Below, piece after piece: positions 1-7,148 of a stretch of DNA of 64,000 nt. Numbering within the stretch: the stretch's first letter is position 1; each line of letters starts with the position of its first letter. The notes beneath the pieces are model-generated. The model had not been told where the DNA came from. It ran no database searches and saw nothing but the letters and a program-made list of their open reading frames with translations. The position numbers and the translations under genes are program-made. The stretch spans positions 1 through 64,000 of the forward strand of contig JAGKWO010000009.1 of assembly GCA_021151835.1 (NCBI GenBank), written 5' to 3'. The stretch is from Gammaproteobacteria bacterium. GTDB taxonomy: Bacteria > Pseudomonadota > Gammaproteobacteria > Pseudomonadales > Cellvibrionaceae.

Positions 1-32
1 AATTCTATAATCAGCAAATTCAAAACAGTTAA
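1..32 (+). CDS. C-terminal tail of an upstream cassette gene (partial)
   Basis: Frame 3 reads nine codons and then a TAA at 30-32 that merges into the attC inverse core, the same stop placement as in several other cassettes here. The rest of the gene lies left of the window. Nothing can be said of function. Confidence 0.3.
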   Translation, partial: FYNQQIQNS

Positions 33-154
33 CAAGGCGCGTCAGGCTCGCCAACTTCGTTGGCTGGACGCATTGTAAGTTGCGCATGGCGAATCGCTGC
101 GCGAAGTTTACTGCATGCGCAACTTACAACGCGCCCCTGCGCTTAACGTTAGGT
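30..154 (+). repeat. attC site 1 (about 125 bp)
   Basis: Inverse core TTAACAA at the left, core GTTAGGT at 148-154. The arms pair GCGCGTCAGG with the CCCCTGCGC side and ATTGTAAGTTGCGCATG with CATGCGCAACTTACAA. The central stretch GCGAATCGCTGCGCGAAG is shared with sites 10 and 11, marking one of two attC subfamilies. Confidence 0.9.
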
Positions 155-159
155 GAATA

Positions 160-612
160 ATGAAATTTATATTTTGTGCCATTCTGCTAGTATTTTTAAC
201 AGCTAGTGCACTTGCTTCAAGTCCTACATCCATCACAGAAATTGAATCGGCAGAATCGCTTTGGAATTCGAAGAATTTAACTTCGTATTCTTATGTTGTT
301 AAAGAAGGCGGCGTATTTGGTTTTTATGAGTACAAAATTAAGGTTAATGACAGTAAGTGTTCAGCAAAATCTCGTTATTCTATCGGTAGTAAATTCAGCT
401 CTTGGAAAAATGATGTTTGTACTGGGCATTTAATTTCTGAACAATTTGCGCGCGCAAAAAAACAAATTCTTACGGGTACAAATCATTCAAATTTCACTGC
501 TAATGCATCGGCCGGCTACTTGGAATACTTTTCAGCTGATCCAGTCACTGATGCAACGGATCAAGACTGGTATATTGAAATTAAGGGTTTTAAGGTTATC
601 AGTGCCAAGTAA
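160..612 (+). CDS. Secreted hypothetical protein, DUF6174-like
   Basis: A 150-residue cassette protein. Residues 1-19 form a signal peptide (hydrophobic core, then ALA-S), so it is probably periplasmic. The mature part starts with a SLWNSKNLTSYSYVV stretch and ends with a D-x-x-WYIEI strand. This resembles small secreted proteins called DUF6174, where a W/Y-rich start is followed by a late YxI strand; I recall this without a search. Two cysteines (KCSAK and DVCTG) could form a disulfide. The start ATG follows the attC core by 6 bp, so the ribosome site lies in or next to the attC end. Function unknown. Confidence 0.75.
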   Translation: MKFIFCAILLVFLTASALASSPTSITEIESAESLWNSKNLTSYSYVVKEGGVFGFYEYKIKVNDSKCSAKSRYSIGSKFSSWKNDVCTGHLISEQFARAKKQILTGTNHSNFTANASAGYLEYFSADPVTDATDQDWYIEIKGFKVISAK

Positions 613-620
613 AAGTCACC

Positions 621-750
621 TAACAAGTCGCTGAAGCATCGCGCACTACGTGCGCTGGACAGTTTTTAAGTTGTAGTTTTGTGGTTTTGCTGCGCAAAAG
701 TATTCCATAAAACTACAACTTAAAAACTGCCGCTTAGCTCGGCGTTAAAC
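621..750 (+). repeat. attC site 2 (130 bp)
   Basis: TAACAAGTCG at the left, core GTTAAAC at 744-750. Strong arms: GGACAGTTTTTAAGTTGTAG pairs with CTACAACTTAAAAACTG. The inner GTGGTTTTGCTGCGCAAAAG stretch is shared with sites 3, 5, 7, 8 and 9, marking the second attC subfamily. Confidence 0.92.
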
Positions 751-763
751 AATAAGAGAGCAC

Positions 764-1243
764 ATGAACAAATATATACAAATATTGCTAGGGGTTTTGA
801 GTATCTGCGGAGGCTTTATTGCTATCACCTCTATTCTGAATTTTATAGTTTCATCGGCTGGTGTGGCTGGATATATTTTTGGCGCTATCGCTATTCTGGT
901 GTTTCTGTATGGAATTTGGTGTGGAATTGAAATCATTAAATCAACTAGCTCTAGGGCCCTATCTATAAATAAAATATTCTGGGCTATGCAGGTTCCGCTG
1001 CTTGTGTCACCCGGCGTTAGCTATTTTCTCTACACCGGATTCAATTTTACTGTTAATTATTCCTTTACTGAGTCAAGCCCAGGCTTCAATGTTTCCACTG
1101 GTGGAAACCTCATGATTAGTCTTTTTCAATTTTCTAGCCCTTTTCAAATAGGAATCAATGTTTTTGCTCTGGTTATATTCTGTTATTTAAATGTAATTAC
1201 AAGAAAACTAAAAAAATCGGTGCATAGCCTAGAAAATGTTTAA
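764..1243 (+). CDS. Hypothetical integral membrane protein (cassette gene)
   Basis: A 159-residue protein with about four hydrophobic segments: residues 5-30, 35-58, 70-90 and 125-148. It ends in a basic tail (TRKLKKS), as expected for a cytoplasmic C-terminus. The start ATG follows the attC core by 13 bp, with AGAGAG just upstream as a weak ribosome site. The stop TAA (1241-1243) is part of the next attC inverse core. I recognise no family; an inner-membrane protein of unknown role is the safe description. Confidence 0.75.
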   Translation: MNKYIQILLGVLSICGGFIAITSILNFIVSSAGVAGYIFGAIAILVFLYGIWCGIEIIKSTSSRALSINKIFWAMQVPLLVSPGVSYFLYTGFNFTVNYSFTESSPGFNVSTGGNLMISLFQFSSPFQIGINVFALVIFCYLNVITRKLKKSVHSLENV

Positions 1244-1369
1244 CAAGGCGTAGCAGCACGCACACTACGTGTGCTGGACAGTTTGTAAGCCGCGGCTTTG
1301 TGGTTTTGCTGCGCAAAAGTATTCCATAAAACCACAACTTAAAAACTGCCGCTGAACTCGGCGTTGTAA
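1241..1369 (+). repeat. attC site 3 (about 129 bp)
   Basis: TAACAAGGCG at the left. The right core is an unusual GTTGTAA (1363-1369) that departs from GTTRRRY. The inner GTGGTTTTGCTGCGCAAAAG block is nearly identical to site 2. A degenerate core may lower recombination here. Confidence 0.85.
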
Positions 1370-1651
1370 GGAAATAATTTTAGTTTTGTATCGCACTTGG
1401 TTGGGGTTATGAAGAAAAGCGGTTGCAGTTTCTACTGCATCACCTGCCGTTCGGTCTGGCCTGTGGTCGAGTGCGGCAAGTTCACGTAGGTTTCGCTGGC
1501 TTGCTAGATTTATCGCAGTGTTAGTGAGTCAGGAAGTTTGGTAAAGTTTACCGTGCTCGGAAGCAGCTCCATCAGCTCCGTGCCACAGGGTTTAGGTTGG
1601 CGCATTCTTCGAACCAGTTAGGCTCTTCGTGGCAACACCAGTTGCGTCCAG
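1370..1651 (+). other. Cassette body without a recognisable gene
   Basis: About 280 bp between two attC sites with no reading frame of 60 codons on either strand. The longest rightward frame I see starts at ATG 1409 and gives 26 residues rich in cysteine, without a clear ribosome site. The stretch could encode an RNA or a promoter, or be a decayed gene; the sequence alone does not decide. Confidence 0.55.
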
Positions 1652-1730
1652 CTTACAACCAGTCGTTCAAAACGCAGGCGTTGCCTGCTAGGACGCAGCT
1701 AAAGCTGCTCCTTTTAACTAAGCGTTATGT
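1652..1730 (+). repeat. attC site 4, short aadA-like type (about 79 bp)
   Basis: CTTACAACCAGTCGTTCAA at the left and AACTAAGCGTTATGT at the right. This layout is like the roughly 60 bp attC of aadA resistance cassettes and unlike the long sites around it. Inner arms CGCAGGCG...GCCTGC and GCAGCTAAAGCTGC can pair. Core GTTATGT at 1724-1730. Confidence 0.7.
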
Positions 1731-1738
1731 GAAATGAG

Positions 1739-2056
1739 ATGGGGAGTAAGAAAGTGCATACTCATTTATACAAAAAGGAAGATTGGTCTTTCGACTTCAG
1801 CGATGACGCCTTGGCGGTCACAACGAAATATGTAATGAATGGTGAACAACCTATTGTTGAAGTGTTGCACTGGGGCGACGGTGGCTGGCAGTTTATGTGT
1901 AATACGACCACTGACGCAGATAACGGCATGGTTGTGTGTATGGGTTGTATATTCGAAAAATTTCCGTGGATTTCTAGGTTTAAAGAACTAAAGCCGGGCT
2001 ATCTTTCCTTTTATGAAATAGAAACTGGTGAGTGGCGAACCCAAGAAATTGAGTAA
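1739..2056 (+). CDS. Hypothetical cytoplasmic protein (cassette gene)
   Basis: A 105-residue soluble protein with no signal peptide or membrane segment. It is rich in tryptophan and acidic residues, with a central LHWGDGGWQFMC strand pair, a VVCMGCIF stretch and a C-terminal YLSFYEIETGEW. The two cysteines in CMGC are too few for a sure metal site. The start is 8 bp after the attC core; another ATG five bases upstream is in a different frame. No family recognised. Confidence 0.7.
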   Translation: MGSKKVHTHLYKKEDWSFDFSDDALAVTTKYVMNGEQPIVEVLHWGDGGWQFMCNTTTDADNGMVVCMGCIFEKFPWISRFKELKPGYLSFYEIETGEWRTQEIE

Positions 2057-2070
2057 ATCAAAGCTGAACC

Positions 2071-2199
2071 ACATAACAAGGCGCAGCAACACGCCGCTGC
2101 GCGGCTGGACAGTTTGTAAGTCGCGCTTATGTGGTTTTGCTTCGCAAAAGTATTCCGCAACGCACAACTTACAAACTGCCGTTGTGCTTAACGTTATGC
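2071..2199 (+). repeat. attC site 5 (129 bp)
   Basis: ACATAAC at the left, core GTTATGC at 2193-2199. Arms GGACAGTTTGTAAGT and ACTTACAAACTG pair. It contains the GTGGTTTTGCTTCGCAAAAG variant of the common inner block. Confidence 0.92.
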
Positions 2200-2206
2200 A
2201 TGAACT

Positions 2207-2683
2207 ATGGACTCTGAAAATTTAATTAGAGAAATAGAACTGGCTTTTCCGTTTGTGGAAAAGCCTAAGGGAATTCAAGTTTCATTTCACAAGGTTGACT
2301 GTTATCAGTGCCTATATTTACGGCAAGAAATGGAAAGATACGCTGGTGCTGAGTTGCCAAAAGAAGCTTTAAGGTATCTTCATAATGAATTGTCTTGCTT
2401 GTCGGCAAAAGGTTGGGCGTGGGTGTTACCCTCATATTTAAGGTATTGTGTAACTGTTGATGAAACATATGATGGTATGGAAACAGAGTTTCTAATTTAT
2501 AATTTGTCACCCGATCTAAAATTTCAAAAAGAAACTATGCAAAGGCTATCTTTATTAAACAGGGAGCAAATAACCTGCCTTATTCATTTTATTGAATGGT
2601 GCGAAGAGCATGAGCATTGGTCAAATTACTGTCCGAAAGAAATAATTAGAGCTAAGCATTTTTTGCTGAGCATAAATGCATAA
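2207..2683 (+). CDS. Hypothetical protein, DUF6714-like (cassette gene)
   Basis: A 158-residue soluble protein. It starts with a helix plus AFPFV...KP-x-G, then ALRYLHNELSCLSAKGWAWV and a LPSYLRYCV strand, then a helix-rich end with WCEEHEHW. The order 'helix, conserved H, ALxxL, GWxxxLPxYLR' matches what I remember of DUF6714 proteins, which sit in many mobile regions with no known activity. The ATG lies 8 bp after the attC core. The stop overlaps the next attC (GCATAAC). Confidence 0.72.
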   Translation: MDSENLIREIELAFPFVEKPKGIQVSFHKVDCYQCLYLRQEMERYAGAELPKEALRYLHNELSCLSAKGWAWVLPSYLRYCVTVDETYDGMETEFLIYNLSPDLKFQKETMQRLSLLNREQITCLIHFIEWCEEHEHWSNYCPKEIIRAKHFLLSINA

Positions 2684-2733
2684 CAAGGCTATCTTGCGGA
2701 CGCATAAATGCGCCGCAAATCTTAACGTTATGC
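2678..2733 (+). repeat. attC site 6, short type (56 bp)
   Basis: GCATAAC at the left and core GTTATGC at 2727-2733 are exact reverse complements. Inner arms TTGCGG and CCGCAA enclose ACGCATAAATGCG. It is less than half the length of most sites in this array. Confidence 0.85.
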
Positions 2734-2748
2734 AAATCAAGGGAAAGA

Positions 2749-3159
2749 ATGAATTACATTCAAGTAAAAGAGCAAGAAGCGCTTCCTTCAATTGAGCATT
2801 TATATCCATTTAAATGCTTAGTTATAATTTCTGAAAGTGTTTCGCAAGCAAGGCAAGACGAAATAAGTATGTGGCTTGTCAAATCCGGTTGTATAGTAAT
2901 GTGTGCTTGGGGTATCGGTTGTAGCTCATGGGACGACTCAGTTGATTACGCTAGTATTGAAATGTTTAATTATAATCAACCACCTGCTGAACTTTTTGTA
3001 TTAACTACATGGCATGAAAATGAATCGTTAGAAGAAGCAATATTTTTTCTTAAACATTCAATAAGCCACTCTGAGCATGATCTTGAAAATGTTGTTTTGC
3101 TGCATATATCATCAAAAAACCAAAGCAATGAAATTATTGCTGAATTTGAAAATGCATAA
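2749..3159 (+). CDS. Hypothetical protein, DUF7684-like (cassette gene)
   Basis: A 136-residue soluble protein. After an N-terminal YPFKCLVIISE strand come WLVKSGCIVMCAWG, CSSWDDSVDYAS, an FVLTTWHENE-LEEAIFF helix and a VVLLHIS strand. The pattern of a 'WL-SGC--M-AWG-DCSSWDDSVD' block followed by 'TTWHE-E-LEE' is what I recall of DUF7684, a family seen in many accessory regions. Family activity is unknown to me. The start has GGGAAAGA upstream, a fair ribosome site. The stop merges with attC 7. Confidence 0.75.
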   Translation: MNYIQVKEQEALPSIEHLYPFKCLVIISESVSQARQDEISMWLVKSGCIVMCAWGIGCSSWDDSVDYASIEMFNYNQPPAELFVLTTWHENESLEEAIFFLKHSISHSEHDLENVVLLHISSKNQSNEIIAEFENA

Positions 3160-3286
3160 CAAATCGCTGAAGCATCGCGCACTACGTGCGCTGGACAGTT
3201 TTTAAGTCGCGGTTTTGTGGTTTTGCTGCGCACAAGTGTTCCACAAAACTACAACTTAAAAACTGCCGTTTAGCTCGGCGTTAAGT
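3154..3286 (+). repeat. attC site 7 (133 bp)
   Basis: GCATAAC at the left, core GTTAAGT at 3280-3286. It has the common GTGGTTTTGCTGCGC block and arms GACAGTTTTTAAGT / ACTTAAAAACTG. Confidence 0.92.
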
Positions 3287-3294
3287 AAATAAAT

Positions 3295-3747
3295 ATGAAG
3301 ACACTACCGATCAACGCAAGCCATGACGAAATTAGACAGTTAGTGGTTGAATGGAATCGCTTGCTGTCAAATGAACAATACAAAGAAGCCATAGAGCTAT
3401 TTTCTTCTTCTGAGGAAAAAGCATGGTCTCCGGAACAACTGGAAAAAACAATAAGCGGCTATGGAATCACATGTAATCCAGATGATGAAACATTGCTTCT
3501 ACTATTAAATGAGTGGGAAGTTGAAAGGTTCGTCATGTCGCCAATACATATTGAAAAAATTGATTCTTCAATAGAAGTTGATCGCGATAATCTGTATGGC
3601 ATGAATCCAAATGAATATCTTGGAATGGTGCATTTTTCTGATATTCCTCTATGTGGTTACTTGAGCGATCTTACTGCTCGCTTTAACATTAGAAGAATTG
3701 AAGAAGAAAAACTGACACTTGAGCTTATAGACATTCATGTAATGTAA
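3295..3747 (+). CDS. Hypothetical protein, DUF7668-like C-terminus (cassette gene)
   Basis: A 150-residue acidic soluble protein. The N-terminal half is helical (residues 8-60). The C-terminal third has a MVHFSDIPLCGYLSDLTA segment followed by FNI and ends LELIDIHVM. The ending 'DLPL-G--SDLTA-F...L-DIHV' reminds me of DUF7668 proteins; I hold this loosely. No signal peptide or membrane segment. The start sits 8 bp after the attC core with only a weak GTAAAT-type leader. Function unknown. Confidence 0.72.
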   Translation: MKTLPINASHDEIRQLVVEWNRLLSNEQYKEAIELFSSSEEKAWSPEQLEKTISGYGITCNPDDETLLLLLNEWEVERFVMSPIHIEKIDSSIEVDRDNLYGMNPNEYLGMVHFSDIPLCGYLSDLTARFNIRRIEEEKLTLELIDIHVM

Positions 3748-3749
3748 TT

Positions 3750-3890
3750 ACTTAACAAGGCGTTCCACCATCACTACGGCGCTTTGCGCCTTCGTTGGAC
3801 AGCTTTTAAGTCGCAGCTTTGTGGTTTTGCTGCGCAAAAGTATTCCACAAAGCCGCAACTTAAAAGCAGCCGCTGAACTTAACGTTAGCC
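3750..3890 (+). repeat. attC site 8 (about 141 bp)
   Basis: ACTTAAC at the left, core GTTAGCC at 3884-3890. Arms ACAGCTTTTAAGTCGCAGC and GCCGCAACTTAAAAGCAGC pair well around the common GTGGTTTTGCTGCGCAAAAG block. It is the longest site in the array. Confidence 0.9.
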
Positions 3891-3906
3891 ATACTGAGAA
3901 TGAACA

Positions 3907-4341
3907 ATGAAGTTTGAAATCGGAAATCCAGAGCACGGATGGATAAATATAAAATTATCTCACAATGAAACTGAAATAGAATTTGAAGCCTCTGATGTCC
4001 CTAACAATCCAATATCCGAGCTTATACAAGCAGTTGAATCCGCTTTAAACGGTATAGACTCATTAGTGTGGTGGAATCTTGAACCTGCGGGCTATTATTT
4101 CAAATTTACAATTTCAGGCTCAGAGTTAGAGCTTGAGGTTTCATATTCTATAAACTCAACAGAATCACAAACACAATCTATTTTAGTTGTAAGCGGTAGC
4201 TGTCATGAGCTGCTAGTTGTTTTTTGGCGTGCTTTGCGTAAGTTTGAGACATTTAACCACAAAGAACCAAATTGGCCTGTGGTGGAGTTTAAAAATTTAG
4301 CGGCCATTGAACTAAGGCTTAAGAAATTAAAAGCGGGCTAA
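3907..4341 (+). CDS. Hypothetical cytoplasmic protein (cassette gene)
   Basis: A 144-residue soluble protein of alternating strands and helices. It starts with a FEIGNPEHGWINIKL strand, then EIEFEASDVPNNPISEL and VVWWNLEPAGYYF-like strands, and ends in a charged helix (ELRLKKLKAG). I have seen similar 'GWM-I...ASDVPNDFL--L' proteins as cassette genes but know no function. ATG 3907 follows GAGAATGAACA, a weak ribosome site. The stop overlaps attC 9. Confidence 0.72.
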   Translation: MKFEIGNPEHGWINIKLSHNETEIEFEASDVPNNPISELIQAVESALNGIDSLVWWNLEPAGYYFKFTISGSELELEVSYSINSTESQTQSILVVSGSCHELLVVFWRALRKFETFNHKEPNWPVVEFKNLAAIELRLKKLKAG

Positions 4342-4466
4342 CAAATCGCTCAAGCACCGCCACTTCGTGGCTGGACAGTTTTTAAGTCACAGTTTTGTGG
4401 TTTTGCTGCGCAAAAGTATTCCACAAAACTACAACTTAAAAACTGCCGCTTAGCTCGGCGTTATGC
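4336..4466 (+). repeat. attC site 9 (131 bp)
   Basis: GGCTAAC at the left, core GTTATGC at 4460-4466, with the common inner block GTGGTTTTGCTGCGCAAAAG and arms GACAGTTTTTAAGT / ACTTAAAAACTG. Confidence 0.92.
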
Positions 4467-4472
4467 AAATAT

Positions 4473-5090
4473 ATGAATATAGATTGGTATAGAAACGAAA
4501 ACTGGAATGAAACAATTAAAATAGATTTCATGTCTAGGCTATCACGTGCCCGATCACAAAGAGACCAGTATCTCGTTATACAATCGAGCACTATTTCAGA
4601 TTCTTTTCCTGATGCTGCATTAGAATTAATAAATATCTATTTTGCGTCACGAAAATCTGAATTTGACACAGTTAGGGCATTAAATGTAAAAGCCAAATCA
4701 TACTTAGCACTGAATAAATTTGAAGAAAGCATCAATGAAATGAAGGTCATTCTTGAAATTGAACGCCATAAGCCGAACATCAAAACAAACATATTTGTAG
4801 AATACCCCTATTTTGTGGCTACCCATAATATTTCAAGTGATTATGAAAATGCTTTTTCCATTCTGTCAGAAAGAGAAAGTGACCTAGCATTCCCTATACA
4901 AATTTTTATGTGGCATGCTGCAAAAAGTATCATTCATAGCTTCTATAATCAAATAATTGAAGCCAGGTATCATGCTGGTATAGCATTAGAATCTGCCAAA
5001 ATTAAAAAGTCGGGTTTTTCATTTCATCAGAATTTAGGTTTGGTTGGTGAAGAACATAAAAAGTGTGTGGATATTCTGCAAAAAATATAG
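4473..5090 (+). CDS. Hypothetical helical-repeat (TPR-like) protein
   Basis: The largest cassette product, 205 residues. It is helical throughout, with spacing like tetratricopeptide repeats: residues 45-75 (AALELINIYFASRKSEF) and 70-95 (AKSYLALNKFEESINEM) look like paired helices with the small/aromatic pattern of TPRs. There is no signal peptide. A protein-protein interaction role is plausible but not shown. ATG 4473 is 6 bp past the attC core. The next attC begins right after the stop. Confidence 0.72.
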   Translation: MNIDWYRNENWNETIKIDFMSRLSRARSQRDQYLVIQSSTISDSFPDAALELINIYFASRKSEFDTVRALNVKAKSYLALNKFEESINEMKVILEIERHKPNIKTNIFVEYPYFVATHNISSDYENAFSILSERESDLAFPIQIFMWHAAKSIIHSFYNQIIEARYHAGIALESAKIKKSGFSFHQNLGLVGEEHKKCVDILQKI

Positions 5091-5221
5091 GCATAACAAA
5101 TCGCGCCAGGCTCGCAAACTTCGTTTGCTGGACGCATTGTAAGTCGCGCATTTAGCGAATCGCTGCGCGAAGTGTATCCACATGCGCAACTTACAACGCG
5201 CCCCTGCGCTCAACGTTATGC
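5091..5221 (+). repeat. attC site 10 (131 bp)
   Basis: GCATAAC at the left, core GTTATGC at 5215-5221. It belongs to the subfamily of site 1: TTTGCTGGACGCATTGTAAG and CTTACAACGCGCCCCTGCGC arms with GCGAATCGCTGCGCGAAG inside. Confidence 0.92.
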
Positions 5222-5240
5222 AGGAAAAATACACGTAGCT

Positions 5241-5576
5241 ATGTATGAATTAATTCAGAACGTTATTCGCACACTACCAATGCTACTTCTGACGGTTTTG
5301 TTCATTTATATGCTACGTTTTAAATGTTATGCACGTTTAATTTCTGTGGTTTTCGTTGGTTGGGGTGTCTTAATCTTATTTGTGCATCTTTATTGGTGGT
5401 ATGCATTCAATTTTGCACCAACACCAGAAGTCCAGAATGAAATTGCATTGAAAGACTCTGGGCCTAGCTCTGCCGTCTATATAATAGGTTGGGCATATAG
5501 TCTAATTTTCTATTTTGTTCTGGAGCTGGCTGCAATACTTATAAAAGCCACACGGCGAATATTTAAGTGGGCATAA
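5241..5576 (+). CDS. Hypothetical membrane protein (cassette gene)
   Basis: I place the start at ATG 5241 (111 residues). The frame stays open to 5172, but that would run through the attC. AGGAAAAA lies about 12 bp upstream. Three hydrophobic segments (about residues 8-28, 33-60 and 78-100), with a basic tail (KATRRIFKWA) in the cytoplasm. The loop between segments 2 and 3 contains PTPEVQNEIALKDSGP. No family recognised. Confidence 0.7.
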   Translation: MYELIQNVIRTLPMLLLTVLFIYMLRFKCYARLISVVFVGWGVLILFVHLYWWYAFNFAPTPEVQNEIALKDSGPSSAVYIIGWAYSLIFYFVLELAAILIKATRRIFKWA

Positions 5577-5710
5577 CAAGCGGTTGCAGCATCGCTCCAG
5601 CGCTTCGCGCTTACGCTCGACAGTTTGTAAGCAGCGCATTTAGCGAATCGCTGCGCGAAGTTTATCGCAAATGCGCCGCTTACAAACTGCGGCTGAACCT
5701 AACGTTAAAA
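5571..5710 (+). repeat. attC site 11 (140 bp), mosaic of two subfamilies
   Basis: GCATAAC at the left, core GTTAAAA at 5704-5710. The outer arms (CGACAGTTTGTAAG / CTTACAAACTGCGG) match the site 2/5 subfamily. The inner block GCGAATCGCTGCGCGAAG matches the site 1/10 subfamily. Confidence 0.9.
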
Positions 5711-5720
5711 AGAGGAATAT

Positions 5721-6089
5721 ATGGTGAAAAAAATAAAGAAAAATCGATGGTTATCAATAGTTTTATTACTGTCTTTAATAAGTAATACTTTTGCCTTAGA
5801 AAATGATCAAAGTAATTTAACCATTAGCAGAGTTCGCGCTGTTGGTGATTATGCGGGCGATACGTATGACGGTACTATTGAGTTATGGTTTTCTACATCT
5901 TTAGTATGGCCATCTCAATTTCCTTGCACGTCAACCTATAATGTAACTATTGACAAAAAGCATCAACATCTTATTAGTGCTGCGTACATGGCATTTGCTG
6001 CGGGTAAAAAAGTGAACATTCACGTTGACACAAATTTACCAATCAGAGGTGGTTCTTGTGAAATTTCATTCATAGATGTTATAAATTAA
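5721..6089 (+). CDS. Small secreted hypothetical protein (cassette gene)
   Basis: A 122-residue protein. Residues 1-25 are a signal peptide (KKIKKNRW, hydrophobic LSIVLLLSLIS, cleavage near FA-LE). The mature part is beta-rich with two cysteines (FPCTS and GSCEIS) that probably form a disulfide, and a helix ISAAYMAFAAGKKVNIHVD. The plan of strand, 'C-ST-N', helix 'AA-lA-aGK-V-I', strand with 'C' is common in short secreted beta-barrel-like proteins of unknown function. AAGAGGAATAT gives a good ribosome site before ATG 5721. Confidence 0.75.
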   Translation: MVKKIKKNRWLSIVLLLSLISNTFALENDQSNLTISRVRAVGDYAGDTYDGTIELWFSTSLVWPSQFPCTSTYNVTIDKKHQHLISAAYMAFAAGKKVNIHVDTNLPIRGGSCEISFIDVIN

Positions 6090-6099
6090 AAAATAATTG

Positions 6100-6233
6100 T
6101 TTTAACAATGCGCTCCAGCACCGCACACTTCGTGTGCTCGACAGTTTGTAAGTTGGTTTTTTTGAGGTTTCGCTCCACAAAAGGTTTCTACAAAAAATCA
6201 ACTTACAAACTGCGGCTGAGCTTAGCGTTACAC
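6100..6233 (+). repeat. attC site 12 (134 bp)
   Basis: TTTTAAC at the left, core GTTACAC at 6227-6233. Outer arms CGACAGTTTGTAAGTTG / CAACTTACAAACTG pair. The inner part (TTTTTTTGAGG...CTACAAAAAATC) is diverged from other sites. Confidence 0.88.
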
Positions 6234-6246
6234 AAAGGATCAGTTA

Positions 6247-6678
6247 ATGAAGAAAATTGTATTTATTGGGGCTTTGCTTTCATCAAACATCTGCCAGGCG
6301 GATGAATGGCACAATGCTTTACTTGGTGTATGCAATCAAGAAGGTAATACTTTCAAAGTTGAATATCATGGAAAGTACAACGAAGGCGGCGAGAAAATGG
6401 TTAAAGAGATTGCAGAGAAATCCGTGACTTCCTGCAACTTGTCAGATGGCACGTATGAGCTAAAACCAAATTTATTCTACGGCGCGTCTAAAGGAATGGC
6501 TCGCTGCAGTGCTCATGAATTTGTAGAAATAGTGATACTCCATAATGGAAAGTCCATTTATAAGTCATTTGTGCAACCGGACTGTCACGATTCCGCAAGC
6601 TACATTTCATCCGTAACAATATCTCCCAATTCATCGGAGAGAGTTTCCGTGGAGTTCAAAGAAGGCACTCCATATTAG
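6247..6678 (+). CDS. Small secreted hypothetical protein (cassette gene)
   Basis: A 143-residue protein with a short signal peptide (residues 1-18, cleavage near CQA-DE). The mature part has five cysteines (GVCNQ, SCNLS, RCSAHE, DCHDS and the signal-region one), suggesting disulfides in the periplasm. It ends in a beta-strand pair (SYISSVTISPNSSERVSVEF). AAAGGATCAGTTA supplies a ribosome site before ATG 6247. No family recognised. Confidence 0.73.
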   Translation: MKKIVFIGALLSSNICQADEWHNALLGVCNQEGNTFKVEYHGKYNEGGEKMVKEIAEKSVTSCNLSDGTYELKPNLFYGASKGMARCSAHEFVEIVILHNGKSIYKSFVQPDCHDSASYISSVTISPNSSERVSVEFKEGTPY

Positions 6679-6691
6679 AAAACACATCAAT

Positions 6692-6797
6692 GTGTAACAA
6701 AGCTTTGTAGCTGACGCACTGCAAGTAGCTGCAATATCGTTGCGTGAAATTATTGCAACGCGCTACTTACAATCCGCAGGTGAACGCAACGTTAAGG
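6692..6797 (+). repeat. attC site 13 (106 bp)
   Basis: TGTGTAAC at the left, core GTTAAGG at 6791-6797. Arms CACTGCAAGTAGC and GCTACTTACAATCCG pair imperfectly around CAATATCGTTGCGTGAAATTATTG. It is the last clear attC in the array. Confidence 0.82.
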
Positions 6798-6812
6798 CAG
6801 TCGAATAAACAT

Positions 6813-7094
6813 ATGTACAAATGTCCGTGTTGTCATAAAGAAACTATTTCAGCTTGGAAAAAGATCGGGGCGCATCGATTAAATCCAATAATGTGTCCGG
6901 CTTGCAGTGGCCTTTCATATGTGCCTTTAAAATATTCTAGAAACACTCTATATTTGCTAATGTTTTTGGGGGTTTTAATATTGAGTCTTGTAATTTTACT
7001 TAAAAGTGGTTGGCCTCTGTTAATCGCTTTTCCGGTCATTGTATGGAGTCAGCTTGATTATCTAAAACGAGCACCTTTAATTCCAAAAAATTAA
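6813..7094 (+). CDS. Zinc-ribbon membrane protein, last cassette gene
   Basis: I place the start at ATG 6813 (93 residues); an earlier ATG in frame lies inside the attC. The N-terminus has two CxxC pairs (CPCCHKE and MCPACSG) 26 residues apart, a typical zinc ribbon. Two adjacent hydrophobic segments (residues 48-65 and 67-82) follow, then a basic end. It is probably a small inner-membrane protein with a cytoplasmic zinc ribbon. The TAA stop reads TTAACAA, like an attC inverse core, but no full site follows. Confidence 0.72.
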   Translation: MYKCPCCHKETISAWKKIGAHRLNPIMCPACSGLSYVPLKYSRNTLYLLMFLGVLILSLVILLKSGWPLLIAFPVIVWSQLDYLKRAPLIPKN

Positions 7095-7148
7095 CAAATA
7101 GTTTACCTCATAAAGCTCTATCGCTAACTATTTTAATATTTGTAGCCC

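Larger units (their letters stand above)
1..7095 (+). mobile_element. Distal part of a chromosomal integron cassette array
   Basis: Thirteen attC-type sites separate short genes that all read rightward. Each site opens with a TAACAA-type inverse core and closes with a GTTRRRY-like core (GTTAGGT, GTTAAAC, GTTATGC and similar), with long imperfect inverted repeats between. Most sites are 120-140 bp and share sequence, as in sedentary chromosomal integrons; two are short. Gene stop codons often fall in or next to the following attC. By the polarity of known integrons, the integrase and attI lie left of position 1, so this is the tail of the array. The region is AT-richer than the flagellar genes further right. 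The last gene (6813-7094) has no clear attC after it. Confidence 0.93.

Noticed and set aside
5567..6305. Short open frames running through attC sites (5567-5785, 6108-6305; also 2028-2225)
   Set aside because: They read across attC stems and cassette starts, and share sequence only because the attC sites are repeated.
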